64,000 nucleotides of DNA. Source: JASJAR01 sp038530285. Lineage in GTDB: Bacteria; Pseudomonadota; Alphaproteobacteria; Rhodobacterales; Rhodobacteraceae. Shown in pieces: positions 15,730 through 24,650 of this stretch (its first letter is position 1; the number at the start of each line of letters is the position of its first letter). The position numbers and the translations under genes are program-made. A model generated the notes under the pieces. That model saw only the letters and a program-made list of their open reading frames with translations, made no database searches and had not been told where the DNA came from. The DNA lies in assembly GCA_038530285.1 (NCBI GenBank), contig JBCBCY010000001.1:186001-250000 (forward strand). The letters are read 5' to 3'.

Positions 15730-16230
15730 CTATTCGCGTATTTCTTCCGGTGCGACCCCCCAAAGGGCGGCCTTGGTGACCCAACCTTTGCGGCCATCGG
15801 CCGTCAGCCGGCACCAATCAAGCGTACAATCGCCCAGACGGGCCACCACGCCGGCTTCGGCATAGGCTGACACCGGGGCGTCCGCGTTGGGCTTCATCCG
15901 CATCGCTGTGAGGTCTTCGGCCACCATCACGGTCCGCACGCCCGACAAAAGCGAGTAGTGGACCCAGCCGCCTTGGCCGTCGCGGTCTTCGACCCGCCGC
16001 CAATGGCCATATTCTGCGGTCACCACAAGCGGCATGTCCCGGCGTTTGAACACCCAGTCGATCCGGTGCGACAGCGAGGGGCCGCGCCGCACATTGCCTT
16101 CGCTGGCTTTCAGGGACACAAACCGCGGCAAGGGCAGGTTGGTCACCTTGCCCCGGGTTTCGGCCCAGGCCGTTCCCACCAGGATCACACAGAAAACGGC
16201 CCCAAGGCCCGCTCGGAAAATGCCCGCCAT
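15730..16230 (-). CDS. secreted SH3-domain protein
   Basis: A 166-residue exported protein with signal peptide MAGIFRAGLGAVFCVILVGTAWA and two tandem bacterial SH3 domains. The first is about 35-100 (FVSLKASEGNVRRGPSL, EYGHWRRVED, GGWVHYSLLSG); the second is about 105-160 (MRMKPNADAPVSAYAEAG, CTLDWCRLTADGRKGWVTKA). SH3_4-type proteins are periplasmic and commonly bind peptidoglycan or its peptides. ATG 16230 has a GAGGAG ribosome site; the frame extends upstream but that part overlaps the divergent dehydrogenase and has no family sequence. It may share a promoter region with that dehydrogenase. Confidence 0.88.
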   Translation of the reverse strand: MAGIFRAGLGAVFCVILVGTAWAETRGKVTNLPLPRFVSLKASEGNVRRGPSLSHRIDWVFKRRDMPLVVTAEYGHWRRVEDRDGQGGWVHYSLLSGVRTVMVAEDLTAMRMKPNADAPVSAYAEAGVVARLGDCTLDWCRLTADGRKGWVTKAALWGVAPEEIRE

Positions 16231-16327
16231 ACCTGCTCGCTCCTCTGGGCGTCTTGTGTCGCGCCCTATCTCTTCGCATAAGATGGCCCATAACGGGCGG
16301 AAACGCCAGTCCCTGGGGAGGCGATGC

Positions 16328-17314
16328 ATGGCATCTGAACGCTTGAGTGTTGTCGTGACGCGACGGTTGCCGGATCCGGTTGAGGCGCGCATGGCCGAGC
16401 TGTTCGATGTGACGCTTAACAAAAACGATACGCCGATGAGCCGGGCGGCCCTGGCCGATGCGATGGCACATGCGAATGTGATTGTGCCGTCCCTGACCGA
16501 CCGAATTGATGCAGGACTTCTTGCCGGGGCCGGCGCGCAGTTGAAGCTGATCGCCAATTATGGCGCCGGGGTCGATCATATCGATGTGGCCACCGCCCGC
16601 CAGCGCGGCATTCTGGTGAGTAACACGCCAGGCGTTCTAACAGATGACACAGCCGATATGACCATGGCGCTGATGCTGGCTTCTGTACGGCGCATTCCCG
16701 AAGGCATGGGGGTTATGCAAACCGGCAATTGGGATGGCTGGTCCCCGACGGCCTTTCTTGGCGGTCGGCTTGGTGGCAAGCGGCTTGGCATCTTGGGGAT
16801 GGGCCGGATTGGCCAGGCGGTGGCAACGCGGGCCGCCGCGTTTGGCATGGAGATCCATTACCACAACCGCCGGCGCCTGCACGCAGAGACCGAAGCAGCA
16901 CTTGGCGTACGGTTTTGGGAGAGCCTCGATCAGATGGTGTCGCGGGTGGACATCTTGTCGATCAATTGCCCGCATACGCCGGCGACGTTTCACCTGATGA
17001 ATGCGCGCCGATTGAAGTTGATGAAACCAACCGCGGTGATCGTGAACACATCGCGCGGGGAGGTGATAGACGAAAATGCGCTGACCCGGATGTTGCGGGC
17101 CGGTGAGCTCGCCGGGGCGGGGCTCGACGTTTACGAAAAGGGTGTCGATGTGAACCCGCGCCTGCGCGAACTGCCCAATGTTGTGTTGTTGCCGCATATG
17201 GGATCGGCCACCGTCGAAGGCCGGATCGAGATGGGTGAAAAGGTCCTGATCAATATCAAGACCTTCGATGATGGCCACCGCCCACCTGACCTGGTCGTTC
17301 CCTCGATGCTTTAG
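16328..17314 (+). CDS. D-2-hydroxyacid dehydrogenase (glyoxylate/hydroxypyruvate reductase type)
   Basis: A 328-residue NAD(P)-dependent D-2-hydroxyacid dehydrogenase. Markers are NYGAGVDHIDV and NTPGVLTDDTADMTMAL in the substrate domain, LGILGMGRIGQAVATRAAAF (Rossmann loop), NTSRGEVIDENAL, the Glu-containing GLDVYE, and LLPHMGSAT, whose His is catalytic. These fit glyoxylate/hydroxypyruvate (glycerate dehydrogenase) reductases. ATG 16328 follows a GGGGAGG ribosome site; an out-of-frame ATG lies 4 nt before. The longer open frame upstream runs through the SH3 gene on the opposite strand and is rejected. Likely role: reduction of glyoxylate or hydroxypyruvate in C2/serine metabolism. Confidence 0.92.
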   Translation: MASERLSVVVTRRLPDPVEARMAELFDVTLNKNDTPMSRAALADAMAHANVIVPSLTDRIDAGLLAGAGAQLKLIANYGAGVDHIDVATARQRGILVSNTPGVLTDDTADMTMALMLASVRRIPEGMGVMQTGNWDGWSPTAFLGGRLGGKRLGILGMGRIGQAVATRAAAFGMEIHYHNRRRLHAETEAALGVRFWESLDQMVSRVDILSINCPHTPATFHLMNARRLKLMKPTAVIVNTSRGEVIDENALTRMLRAGELAGAGLDVYEKGVDVNPRLRELPNVVLLPHMGSATVEGRIEMGEKVLINIKTFDDGHRPPDLVVPSML

Positions 17315-17415
17315 ACACCACTGCCAAAAGGCGCGCCTTGCGGCGCAAGTCTTTGTCTATTGGGGCGCTGCACGTCGCCATCCGACGCTCGGACCAATGG
17401 CGCATCCCATGGCAA

Positions 17416-17440
17416 CTCGGAGGTATTTCCGGCAAGAGGA
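17416..17440 (+). repeat. dispersed palindromic element, core-only copy
   Basis: CTCGGAGGTATTTCCGGCAA followed by GAGGA matches the 3' core of the window's dispersed element (compare 59588-59661 and 42593-42642). It lies between the convergent ends of the hydroxyacid dehydrogenase and panB, the same type of position as three other copies. No strong upstream hairpin is attached; a weak one (CTTGC-GGC-GCAAG) lies about 65 bp upstream. Confidence 0.6.
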
Positions 17441-17445
17441 AGCCC

Positions 17446-18261
17446 TTAGCGGTAGACCTCATCTTCGGTCGGGAAGGCGCGGGCGCGCACGTCCTTGGCA
17501 TAGGCTTCGACCGATCCTTCGATCTGGTTCAAAAGATCGCCGTAGACCTTGACGAATTTCGGCGGGCGGGGGTTGAGCCCCAGCATGTCTTCAAGGACCA
17601 GGATCTGGCCGTCACAGTCGGGGCTGGCGCCGATCCCGATGGTCGGGATGTCGATTTGTTTGGTGATCTTGGCGGCCAGGGGTTCGACCATGCCTTCCAG
17701 AACCAGCGCGAAGGCGCCGGCGTCCGCCACGGCTTGGGCGTCGGCTTCATGGGCCGCCCAAGTGTCTTCGTTTCGCCCCTGGGTCTTGAACCCCCCCATC
17801 ACATGGCTCGATTGCGGGGTCAGCCCGGTGTGCGCCATCACCGGGATGCCGCGCTCGACCAGAAAGTGAATGGTTTCGGCCATGCGCGCGCCACCTTCCA
17901 GCTTCACGGCCCCACAGCTGGTGTCCTTCATGATCTTTGCGGCGTTGCGAAAGGCCATGTTGGGGCTTTCTTCATAGGTGCCAAAAGGCATGTCCACGAC
18001 GATCAGCGCGCGTTTTGTGCCGCGCACCACCGCCTTGCCGTGCATGATCATCAGATCCAGCGGCACGCCCACTGTGGTTTCCATACCGTGCATCACCATG
18101 CCCAGACTGTCGCCCACCAGGATGAAATCGGCATGCCTGTCCACGATCGCGGCGGTGTGCGCATGATAGCTTGTCAACGAGACAATCGGGGCGCCGCCTT
18201 TCATTGCGGCCAGTTTCGGGACCGTCATCCGGCGGATCGGTTTTTGCAGTTCGGTGCTCAT
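17446..18261 (-). CDS. panB: 3-methyl-2-oxobutanoate hydroxymethyltransferase (PanB)
   Basis: A 271-residue enzyme for the first committed step of pantothenate synthesis (alpha-ketoisovalerate plus methylene-tetrahydrofolate to ketopantoate). Family motifs include PIVSLTSYHAHTAAIVD, ILVGDSLGMVMHGMETT, VVVDMPFGTY, AVKLEGG, PVMAHTGLTPQS and the IGIGASPDCDGQILVLEDMLG active-site segment. Length is standard. It overlaps panC by 4 nt, forming a two-gene panCB operon transcribed from near 19100. Confidence 0.97.
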   Translation of the reverse strand: MSTELQKPIRRMTVPKLAAMKGGAPIVSLTSYHAHTAAIVDRHADFILVGDSLGMVMHGMETTVGVPLDLMIMHGKAVVRGTKRALIVVDMPFGTYEESPNMAFRNAAKIMKDTSCGAVKLEGGARMAETIHFLVERGIPVMAHTGLTPQSSHVMGGFKTQGRNEDTWAAHEADAQAVADAGAFALVLEGMVEPLAAKITKQIDIPTIGIGASPDCDGQILVLEDMLGLNPRPPKFVKVYGDLLNQIEGSVEAYAKDVRARAFPTEDEVYR

Positions 18262-19100
18262 GGCGTGATCTCTCTTTGGTCGATCAGTAAGACAGGGTCA
18301 TCGGCGGGGCCAAACTCGGCCGATATCATCACGCCGACTTTTGCCGTCAGCGGCCCGGAGACAGGTGCGAACGTGGCCGCATCGACAATATCGAGGCCTT
18401 TGAGGGTCGCGCGCGGTTCGCCACCGACGATGTTGCGAATTGTGGCGGCGATGTCTTCGACCGTGCGCGCGGTCATCGCCGCATCAAGTGCTGCGTTCAG
18501 AACCGGTGCCGCGGCGCGGTCTTCTGGTGACAGACGCAGATTGCGCGACGACATCGCAAGCCCGTCGGGGTCGCGCTGGGTGGGGACGGCGATGATATCC
18601 ACCGGCATGTGCAGATCGCGCACCATCCGTCGGATCACGGCCAACTGTTGATAGTCCTTTTCGCCGAAATAGGCGCAGTTGGGATTGGCAATGTTGAACA
18701 ACTTGGTCACCACGGTCGCCACGCCGCGATAGTGCCCCGGTCGCACAAGACCGTGCAACATGTTCGCCAGCCTGGTCGTTTCGACAATGGTTTCCGCGCC
18801 CTTTGGGTAGAGATCCGACGCCTTAGGGATCAGTACCGCGTCCACGCCCGCCCTTTCAAGTTTTGCCAGGTCCTCGGCTTCAGTCCGGGGATAGTTTTCA
18901 AGGTCGGCGGCTTCGCCGAACTGAGTCGGATTGACGAAAATGGTCGCGGCCACACGGTCATTGTCTCGCTTGGCCGCGGCAACCAGCGCCATGTGACCGG
19001 CGTGCAATGCGCCCATCGTCGGGACCAGCCCAAGGCTTGTCTGCGCACCGAACACGGCGCGGATGTCGCGAAATTCAGAGACGCTTCGGCAGACCTTCAT
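18258..19100 (-). CDS. panC: pantoate--beta-alanine ligase (PanC)
   Basis: A 280-residue pantothenate synthetase that joins pantoate and beta-alanine using ATP via a pantoyl adenylate. The HIGH-type motif is PTMGALHAGHMALV; FVNPTQFGEAADLENYPRT, YFGEKDYQQLAVI and MSSRNLRLSPEDR (KMSKS-like) follow in order. It lies upstream of panB with a 4-nt overlap. The start at 19100 is the only sensible one (KVCRSVSEFR then GLVPTMG). The 102-bp region to the divergent hypothetical gene probably holds both promoters. Confidence 0.97.
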   Translation of the reverse strand: MKVCRSVSEFRDIRAVFGAQTSLGLVPTMGALHAGHMALVAAAKRDNDRVAATIFVNPTQFGEAADLENYPRTEAEDLAKLERAGVDAVLIPKASDLYPKGAETIVETTRLANMLHGLVRPGHYRGVATVVTKLFNIANPNCAYFGEKDYQQLAVIRRMVRDLHMPVDIIAVPTQRDPDGLAMSSRNLRLSPEDRAAAPVLNAALDAAMTARTVEDIAATIRNIVGGEPRATLKGLDIVDAATFAPVSGPLTAKVGVMISAEFGPADDPVLLIDQREITP

Positions 19101-19202
19101 GGATATTCAGTAGCTTGGCGGCCGGGCGGCCACAACCGGGTGGCCGTTTCCACAAATTTGCCCAACTTGGCCGCGATACTGGCCCGAAGACTGGAGTGAG
19201 CC

Positions 19203-20030
19203 ATGCGATTTTTCCTGATCACGGGCCTTTGCCTTGGGATTGTCCTGTTGATGGGTGCTGCGTTTTTATCCATCGACCAGGCGGTCACGGATGACGACCG
19301 GGCGACCTTTCAGGCGGGGCTTGATACACAGGCGGCCCGGTATGATGACGCACGCGGCGTTGCCCGGCGCACCGATTTTGTCGGCAAGACCGCGCATTTT
19401 ATTGTGACGATGCGCGAGGGAATGTTCAAATCCTCCGGCCTGAACGTGAAAACCAACCTGCCCCCCGCGCCGCAAGGGTGGATCAAGGCGGATTTTACGG
19501 TTGCGGATATGGAAGCCGTCACCGGCGCCCCTTACGTCAAAGGGGTTGCGATGAACGGGCAGGAGGCGTTGTTCGACCGCTTTGTGGATGCGTCCCATGG
19601 CCGTAAGCTCGCAGCTGCGGCCGGTTATTCGGACGGGACCACTCGCGTGCTGGTTCAGATCACCGCGTCGATGGCCAAGATCCGCGAGGCCGAAGAGGGA
19701 CCCGTGCGGCGTGCCCAACGCGCGGGGGCCACAATCGCACGGATCAACGGCATTCGCGTTGAACGGCATCCGCAGCACTACCGCGACCCTTTCAAGGACC
19801 GTGACATTCGCGTCGGCTATGAGCGGGTGACCCTGAACCTTGACGGGTTGGTGATGGTCGAGGCTGTCACCGATGGGTCTATAGCTGATCTATTGAGTGT
19901 TCTGCAGGGGCTCGACATCGCCGGAATGCAGGCGGGTCTGCCGGTGACTGTGGCTGCCTACCGTGAGGAGACGGGGTTTGTTTCGTTTCTCACACGACCA
20001 GCCGAAAAGGCGGCGGAGACCGATGGCTAA
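19203..20030 (+). CDS. membrane-anchored hypothetical protein
   Basis: A 275-residue protein I cannot assign to a family. An N-terminal hydrophobic segment (LITGLCLGIVLLMGAAFLSI) is either an uncleaved anchor or a signal peptide, so most of the chain should be periplasmic. The rest is mixed alpha/beta with no Cys-rich, repeat or catalytic signature; segments such as LPPAPQGWIKADFTVADMEA and RVTLNLDGLVMVEAVTDGS look like a real globular fold. Codon use matches the neighbours. Its 3' end overlaps the end of the convergent DM13 gene by 4 nt. Confidence 0.8.
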   Translation: MRFFLITGLCLGIVLLMGAAFLSIDQAVTDDDRATFQAGLDTQAARYDDARGVARRTDFVGKTAHFIVTMREGMFKSSGLNVKTNLPPAPQGWIKADFTVADMEAVTGAPYVKGVAMNGQEALFDRFVDASHGRKLAAAAGYSDGTTRVLVQITASMAKIREAEEGPVRRAQRAGATIARINGIRVERHPQHYRDPFKDRDIRVGYERVTLNLDGLVMVEAVTDGSIADLLSVLQGLDIAGMQAGLPVTVAAYREETGFVSFLTRPAEKAAETDG

Positions 20031-20503
20031 CCGGCGGGTCCCAATGCGGCAGGCGAAAATAGAACGCCGAATTGTTCGCACCAGATGACAACTGAATTGT
20101 AGGCCGCGACATCCGTACCAGGCGGCACCGCGTAGGCCTGATCGCCCACATTGCCCTTCAACTGACCCAGGGCCACCCAGGGGTTATCGGCGACATCTGA
20201 CGACGATGCCGGGTCGGGATGGGCCGACAGCCAAACCTCCAGATCGGGGCCATTGGTCACCTGAAACTCGGTCAGCTGGATTTCGTGCCCGCCGCCGGGC
20301 AGGGCCACAAGCATTGCCGTGCCCGCGCCTTGATGGGCGCGGTCGGCATCGCGGAAGGTGCCCGTGGCAATGACACTCGCTTCGGTCAGGGTCTCTTCGA
20401 CGACCTGATCGAACAGCAATGGCGAAAAAGCGTACCACAAAAACGCCCCCGCTGGCAGGCCCAGAAGCCCGCCAAAGATAAACCCGATGATCGTGCCACG
20501 CAT
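20027..20503 (-). CDS. DM13-domain membrane-anchored protein
   Basis: A 158-residue protein with an N-terminal membrane anchor (IIGFIFGGLLGLPAGAFLWYAF) and a DM13 domain (about 45-155). DM13 features are the GTAMLVALPGGGHEIQLTEF stretch, TNGPDLEVWLSAHPDP, NPWVALGQLKGNVGDQAYAV and the ending YNSVVIWCEQFGVLFSPA. The single conserved Cys in IWCEQF is the residue proposed in DM13 for redox or cytochrome-like chemistry. ATG 20503 has a GGGAGAGG ribosome site; the open frame extends to 20611 through two hairpins and is not used. Role: extracytoplasmic, possibly electron transfer (family inference). Confidence 0.87.
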   Translation of the reverse strand: MRGTIIGFIFGGLLGLPAGAFLWYAFSPLLFDQVVEETLTEASVIATGTFRDADRAHQGAGTAMLVALPGGGHEIQLTEFQVTNGPDLEVWLSAHPDPASSSDVADNPWVALGQLKGNVGDQAYAVPPGTDVAAYNSVVIWCEQFGVLFSPAALGPAG

Positions 20504-20546
20504 GCGCCCACCTCTCCCTTTGCAAGCTGACCTTAGCAAAGGGCGC

Positions 20547-20568
20547 CGGAAAATTAAAAAATTTTCCG
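20547..20568. repeat. 22-bp perfect inverted repeat (twin hairpin, left)
   Basis: CGGAAAATT-AAAA-AATTTTCCG has 9-bp perfect arms and a 4-nt loop. It lies in the divergent region between the DM13 gene and the dimethylglycine dehydrogenase gene. A second hairpin with the same arm and loop lengths follows after 3 nt. Confidence 0.8.
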
Positions 20569-20571
20569 TTC

Positions 20572-20593
20572 CGATTTCTTTTTGAAGAAATCG
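20572..20593. repeat. 22-bp perfect inverted repeat (twin hairpin, right)
   Basis: CGATTTCTT-TTTG-AAGAAATCG has 9-bp perfect arms and a 4-nt loop. It resembles the middle hairpin of the element at 59588-59661 (CGATTTTT-TG-AAAAATCG), so it may be a relic of that dispersed family. Here, however, it sits between divergent starts, not convergent ends. Confidence 0.75.
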
Positions 20594-20695
20594 CCCGCGC
20601 CCGGGTCGCAATTGGCCGAGAACCTGTCGGATGGACCCGCCGCGTGAAGCCGGTATGGTCTTTACTGAGCCGCGGAAGCGTCAGGAGTGCCTACC

Positions 20696-23194
20696 ATGAA
20701 AACCCATGTCAAAGCCTTGGTCGTCGGGGGCGGTGCTGTTGGCACGTCGATTGCCTATCATCTGGCACGTGCGGGCTGGGCGGGTGTGATGCTGGTGGAA
20801 CGCGACGAGTTGACGTCCGGCTCGACCTGGCATGCGGCGGGCTTGCTGCCGTATTTCAACATGTCCTACGCCACGACGCATATCCACGATTACTCGATCA
20901 AATTCTACAAAACCCTGGAAGAAGAAACCGGGCTGAACCCTGGCTTTTCGGTCGTGGGCAACCTGCGCATGGCCCAAAGCCAGGCGCGGATGGATGAGTA
21001 TATGCTTTATGCGTCCACCGCCGAAACCGTCGGCGTGCCGTACAAATGGCTCAGCCCGTCTGACATCAAGGACCGCTACCCCCTGGTGCGGACCGAGGAC
21101 CTGGTGGGCGCGATTTTTCATCCCACCGACGGCTATATCAACCCCGCCGACGTGACCCAGGCCATGGCCAAGGGCGCGCGCGCGCGCGGTGTCACGATTG
21201 AACGGCGCTGGCAGGTCGACAGCTACACCTGGGCGGGTGACCATTGGGACGTCGTGCTGACCAAGATGGTCGAACAGGGCGGCAATCTCATCGCCTCGGG
21301 CGATCAGATCACGGTGCATGCCGAACATGTCGTGACCGCCACCGGCAACCATTCGCAGCGCACCGCGGGGCTGTTGGGCATCAAAATCCCCGCCATCCCG
21401 GTGGAACACCAATATATCGTCACCGAACCGGACCCGGCCCTTGTCGCCTGGCGTGAAACCAACCCTGAACACCCCGTGTTGCGCGATGCGGACGCCAAGT
21501 GGTATGTGCGCGAAGAACGCGGCGGCTGGATCCTGGGCCCTTACGAGAAAGGCGCGCCTGCACGGTTCGAATACGCCGTGCCCGACAGCTTCCGGGCCGA
21601 TCTGTTCCCCCTCGACCTCGACCGGATCGAGGAAGAATACATGTCCTTCATCCACCGGATCCCGTCTTCGGAACCCGTCGGTCTGAAGGACGATTACAAC
21701 GGCCCGATTTGCTACACACCAGACGGGAACCCGCTGCTTGGGCCCGCACCTGGCTTGCAGAACATGTGGCTGGCCGAAGGGTTTTCCTTTGGCATCACGG
21801 CCGCTGGCGGGACCGGGCACTACCTTGCGCAATTGATGGTTGAAGGCGAGGCGGAAATCGACATGGCCTCGCTCGATCCGCGCCGCTTCGGGCCGTGGAT
21901 GACGACCGAATATGCCGCCCGCAAGAACGAAGAAGCTTATGATCATGTTTACGTGTTGCATCACCCTGATGAAGAACGCCCGGCCTGCCGGCCTTTGAAA
22001 ACCGCGCCTGCTTACGACCGGCAAAAGGCGCTGGGCGCCCAGTTCGGTCAGGTCAACGGGTGGGAGCGGCCCAATTACTATGGCCCCCTTGATGCGCCCG
22101 ACAGTTTTGACCATGACGCGCGGTCGTTCCGGCGTGGCGGCTGGTGGGACTACGCCAAGGCCGAGGCTCAGGCGATCCGCACCGGCGTCGGGCTGATCGA
22201 TGCGACGGCCTTTGCCAAGCACCGGATAACGGGGCCCGGGGCGACCGGGTTTCTCGATTGGTTCACCACCAACAAACTGCCCCGCGCGGGCCGGATCAAC
22301 CTGACTTATGCGCTGACAACGGCCGGGACCACACGCACCGAATACACGATCATCCGTGAGGGTGAAAACGACTACTACCTCGTTTCTGCGGGTGCTTGGG
22401 AAGCCTATGACGAAGACTTCCTGTATCAAGCCATCGCCGAAAACGAAGACCGTTTCGGGCGCGTGAACGAAGAAAACGTCACCAGCCAATGGGGCGTCTT
22501 TGCGCTGGCAGGACCCAAATCGCGTGACGTTCTGGCCAGCCTGATCCGCGATGCCGACCCGGCGACCGCGCTGTCGAACAAACGTTTCCCCTGGCTGTCA
22601 GCGCGCAATATCGAACTGGGCATGTGCCCGGTCAAAGCCGTGCGCGTGGCATATACCGGCGAGCTGGGGTGGGAGCTGCACCACCCGATTGAGATGCAGA
22701 CGTACCTGTGGGATCGGCTGATGGAGGCCGGCGAACCCCATGGGCTGAAACCGGTGGGCGCGCGGGCGCAAAACTGGCTGAGGCAGGAAAAATCTTACCG
22801 CGCCTTTGGGACCGAACTTGGGCGGGATGCGACCCCGCTTGAGGCGGGTCTGGACCGGTTCGTGGATCGGTCGAAAGACTTTTCGGGCAAATCCGCGATG
22901 GACGCCACAGGCATTCGCGTCATGTGCGCGACCTTTCTGATCGACGGGCCCGAGGGGGCGGACCCCTGGGGGCGCGAGGCCCTTTATGATGGGGACACCC
23001 GGGTCGGCCGATTGACCTCAAGCGGGTATTCGGTGGCCTTCGGGAAATCCATCGGCATGGGGTATGTGACACCTGATCTTGCCGCGCCCGGCACCAAGCT
23101 GAAGGTAAAGATGTTTGACCAATTGTGGGACGCCGAAGTGGTGCCTGACAGCCCATATGATCCCAAGAACGAAACCATCCGGAAGGACGGCTGA
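20696..23194 (+). CDS. dimethylglycine/sarcosine dehydrogenase-like FAD oxidoreductase with GcvT domain
   Basis: An 832-residue two-part enzyme. The N-terminal DAO-type FAD domain begins VVGGGAVGTSIAYHLARAG and contains SGSTWHAAG, where the His is the covalent FAD site in dimethylglycine and sarcosine dehydrogenases. The C-terminal half (from about 480) is a GcvT/aminomethyltransferase-like tetrahydrofolate domain with GLIDATAFAKHRITGPGA, YTGELGWELHHP and the C-terminal GYSVAFGKSIGMGYV. The likely reaction is oxidative demethylation of dimethylglycine or sarcosine, passing the C1 unit to tetrahydrofolate. ATG 20696 has AGGAG upstream; GTG 20687 is a weaker alternative. It overlaps the betaine aldehyde dehydrogenase gene by 1 nt, pointing to choline/betaine breakdown. 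Confidence 0.92.
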   Translation: MKTHVKALVVGGGAVGTSIAYHLARAGWAGVMLVERDELTSGSTWHAAGLLPYFNMSYATTHIHDYSIKFYKTLEEETGLNPGFSVVGNLRMAQSQARMDEYMLYASTAETVGVPYKWLSPSDIKDRYPLVRTEDLVGAIFHPTDGYINPADVTQAMAKGARARGVTIERRWQVDSYTWAGDHWDVVLTKMVEQGGNLIASGDQITVHAEHVVTATGNHSQRTAGLLGIKIPAIPVEHQYIVTEPDPALVAWRETNPEHPVLRDADAKWYVREERGGWILGPYEKGAPARFEYAVPDSFRADLFPLDLDRIEEEYMSFIHRIPSSEPVGLKDDYNGPICYTPDGNPLLGPAPGLQNMWLAEGFSFGITAAGGTGHYLAQLMVEGEAEIDMASLDPRRFGPWMTTEYAARKNEEAYDHVYVLHHPDEERPACRPLKTAPAYDRQKALGAQFGQVNGWERPNYYGPLDAPDSFDHDARSFRRGGWWDYAKAEAQAIRTGVGLIDATAFAKHRITGPGATGFLDWFTTNKLPRAGRINLTYALTTAGTTRTEYTIIREGENDYYLVSAGAWEAYDEDFLYQAIAENEDRFGRVNEENVTSQWGVFALAGPKSRDVLASLIRDADPATALSNKRFPWLSARNIELGMCPVKAVRVAYTGELGWELHHPIEMQTYLWDRLMEAGEPHGLKPVGARAQNWLRQEKSYRAFGTELGRDATPLEAGLDRFVDRSKDFSGKSAMDATGIRVMCATFLIDGPEGADPWGREALYDGDTRVGRLTSSGYSVAFGKSIGMGYVTPDLAAPGTKLKVKMFDQLWDAEVVPDSPYDPKNETIRKDG

Positions 23195-24648
23195 TGATCT
23201 GCCAACCCAAGGCCAGCCATTATATCGGTGGTGCCTTCGTTGAAGACACCGCGGGGGCGCCCATTGACGTGATCTATCCCGCCACCGGTGAGGTCATCGC
23301 ACGGGTCCATGCCGCGACCCCCGCGATCATCGACCAGGCGCTGGACGCTGCAACGGCTGCGCAGAAAGACTGGGCGGCGATGACCGGAACCGAGCGCGGC
23401 CGGATCCTGCGCCGGGCGGCTGATCTGATGCGTGCACGCAACCGCGATCTGTCGGTGACGGAAACCTATGACACCGGCAAACCTTTGCAGGAAACGCTGG
23501 TGGCCGATGCCACATCGGGGGCGGATGCGCTGGAATATTTCGGCGGGCTGGCCGGGTCTCTGACAGGGGAGCATATCCCGCTGGCCGGTGGCGATTTCGC
23601 CTATACCATCCGCGAACCCATAGGCGTCTGTGTGGGGATCGGGGCCTGGAACTATCCCACCCAGATCGCCTGCTGGAAGGGCGCACCTGCGCTGGCCTGC
23701 GGCAATGCGATGGTGTTCAAACCGTCCGAGACCACGCCCCTGTCGGCCTTGCGCGTTGCCGAAATCATGACCGAGGCGGGCGCACCGCCGGGGCTGTACA
23801 ACGTTGTGCAAGGCATGGGTGAGGTCGGGGCAGCACTGGTGACGGACCCGCGCGTGGCGAAAGTTTCGCTGACCGGGTCGGTGCCCACAGGGGCCAAGGT
23901 CTATGCCGCCGCGGCGTCGGGCATGAAACACGTCACGATGGAACTGGGCGGCAAGAGCCCCCTGATCATCTTCGATGATGCGGATCTTGAAAACGCTGTG
24001 TCCGGCGCGATCCTGGCGAATTTCTATTCCTCGGGGCAGGTCTGTTCCAACGGCACCCGGGTGTTTGTGCAATCGGGCATCAAGGACGCGTTCCTGACCC
24101 GCCTGTCAGAACGTCTGGCTGGTGCGGTGATCGGCGACCCGATGGAGGAAGCGACAAGCTTTGGCCCCATGGTGTCGGACGCCCAGATGAACATCGTCCT
24201 GGGCTATATTACGAAAGGTCAGGCCGAGGGCGCGCGACTGGTCACGGGCGGGCGGCGGCTTGACCGCGACGGCTTCTTCATCGCGCCGACGGTCTTTGCT
24301 GACGTCACCGACGATATGACCATCGCGCGCGAAGAAATCTTCGGCCCCGTCCTGTCGGTGCTGGATTTCGACACCGAAGACGAGGTGATGGCGCGGGCCA
24401 ATGCAACCCGGTTCGGTCTTGCCGCCGGGGTCTTTACGTCCGATCTGACGCGTGCGCACCGGGTCGTGGCGGGGTTCGAAGCGGGCACCTGCTACATCAA
24501 CACCTACAACCTGGCTCCGGTCGAAGCGCCCTTTGGCGGCACCAAGGCGTCCGGCGTAGGACGGGAAAATTCGAAGCTGGCGATCAACCATTATTCCGAG
24601 ATGAAGATGGTTTATGTGTCGATGAACGATGTCGAGGCGCCCTATTGA
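23194..24648 (+). CDS. betB: betaine aldehyde dehydrogenase
   Basis: A 484-residue NAD(P)-dependent aldehyde dehydrogenase closest in motif order to BetB (betaine aldehyde to glycine betaine). Visible are GVCVGIGAWNYPTQIACWKG, VFKPSETTPLSAL, the catalytic Glu in MELGGKSPLI, the catalytic Cys in SSGQVCSNGTRVFV, EEIFGPVLSVL and the C-terminal PFGGTKASGVGRENS. The start codon shares its A with the stop of the dimethylglycine dehydrogenase-like gene (TGATG). Together they link choline oxidation, betaine formation and demethylation. No betA, betI or transporter is in the window. Confidence 0.93.
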   Translation: MICQPKASHYIGGAFVEDTAGAPIDVIYPATGEVIARVHAATPAIIDQALDAATAAQKDWAAMTGTERGRILRRAADLMRARNRDLSVTETYDTGKPLQETLVADATSGADALEYFGGLAGSLTGEHIPLAGGDFAYTIREPIGVCVGIGAWNYPTQIACWKGAPALACGNAMVFKPSETTPLSALRVAEIMTEAGAPPGLYNVVQGMGEVGAALVTDPRVAKVSLTGSVPTGAKVYAAAASGMKHVTMELGGKSPLIIFDDADLENAVSGAILANFYSSGQVCSNGTRVFVQSGIKDAFLTRLSERLAGAVIGDPMEEATSFGPMVSDAQMNIVLGYITKGQAEGARLVTGGRRLDRDGFFIAPTVFADVTDDMTIAREEIFGPVLSVLDFDTEDEVMARANATRFGLAAGVFTSDLTRAHRVVAGFEAGTCYINTYNLAPVEAPFGGTKASGVGRENSKLAINHYSEMKMVYVSMNDVEAPY

Positions 24649-24650
24649 TC

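Noticed and set aside
20681..22489. A 602-codon open frame on the minus strand
   Set aside because: It lies fully antisense to the dimethylglycine dehydrogenase-like gene, and its composition (Arg, His, Pro, Gly rich) is that of a shadow frame in GC-rich DNA.
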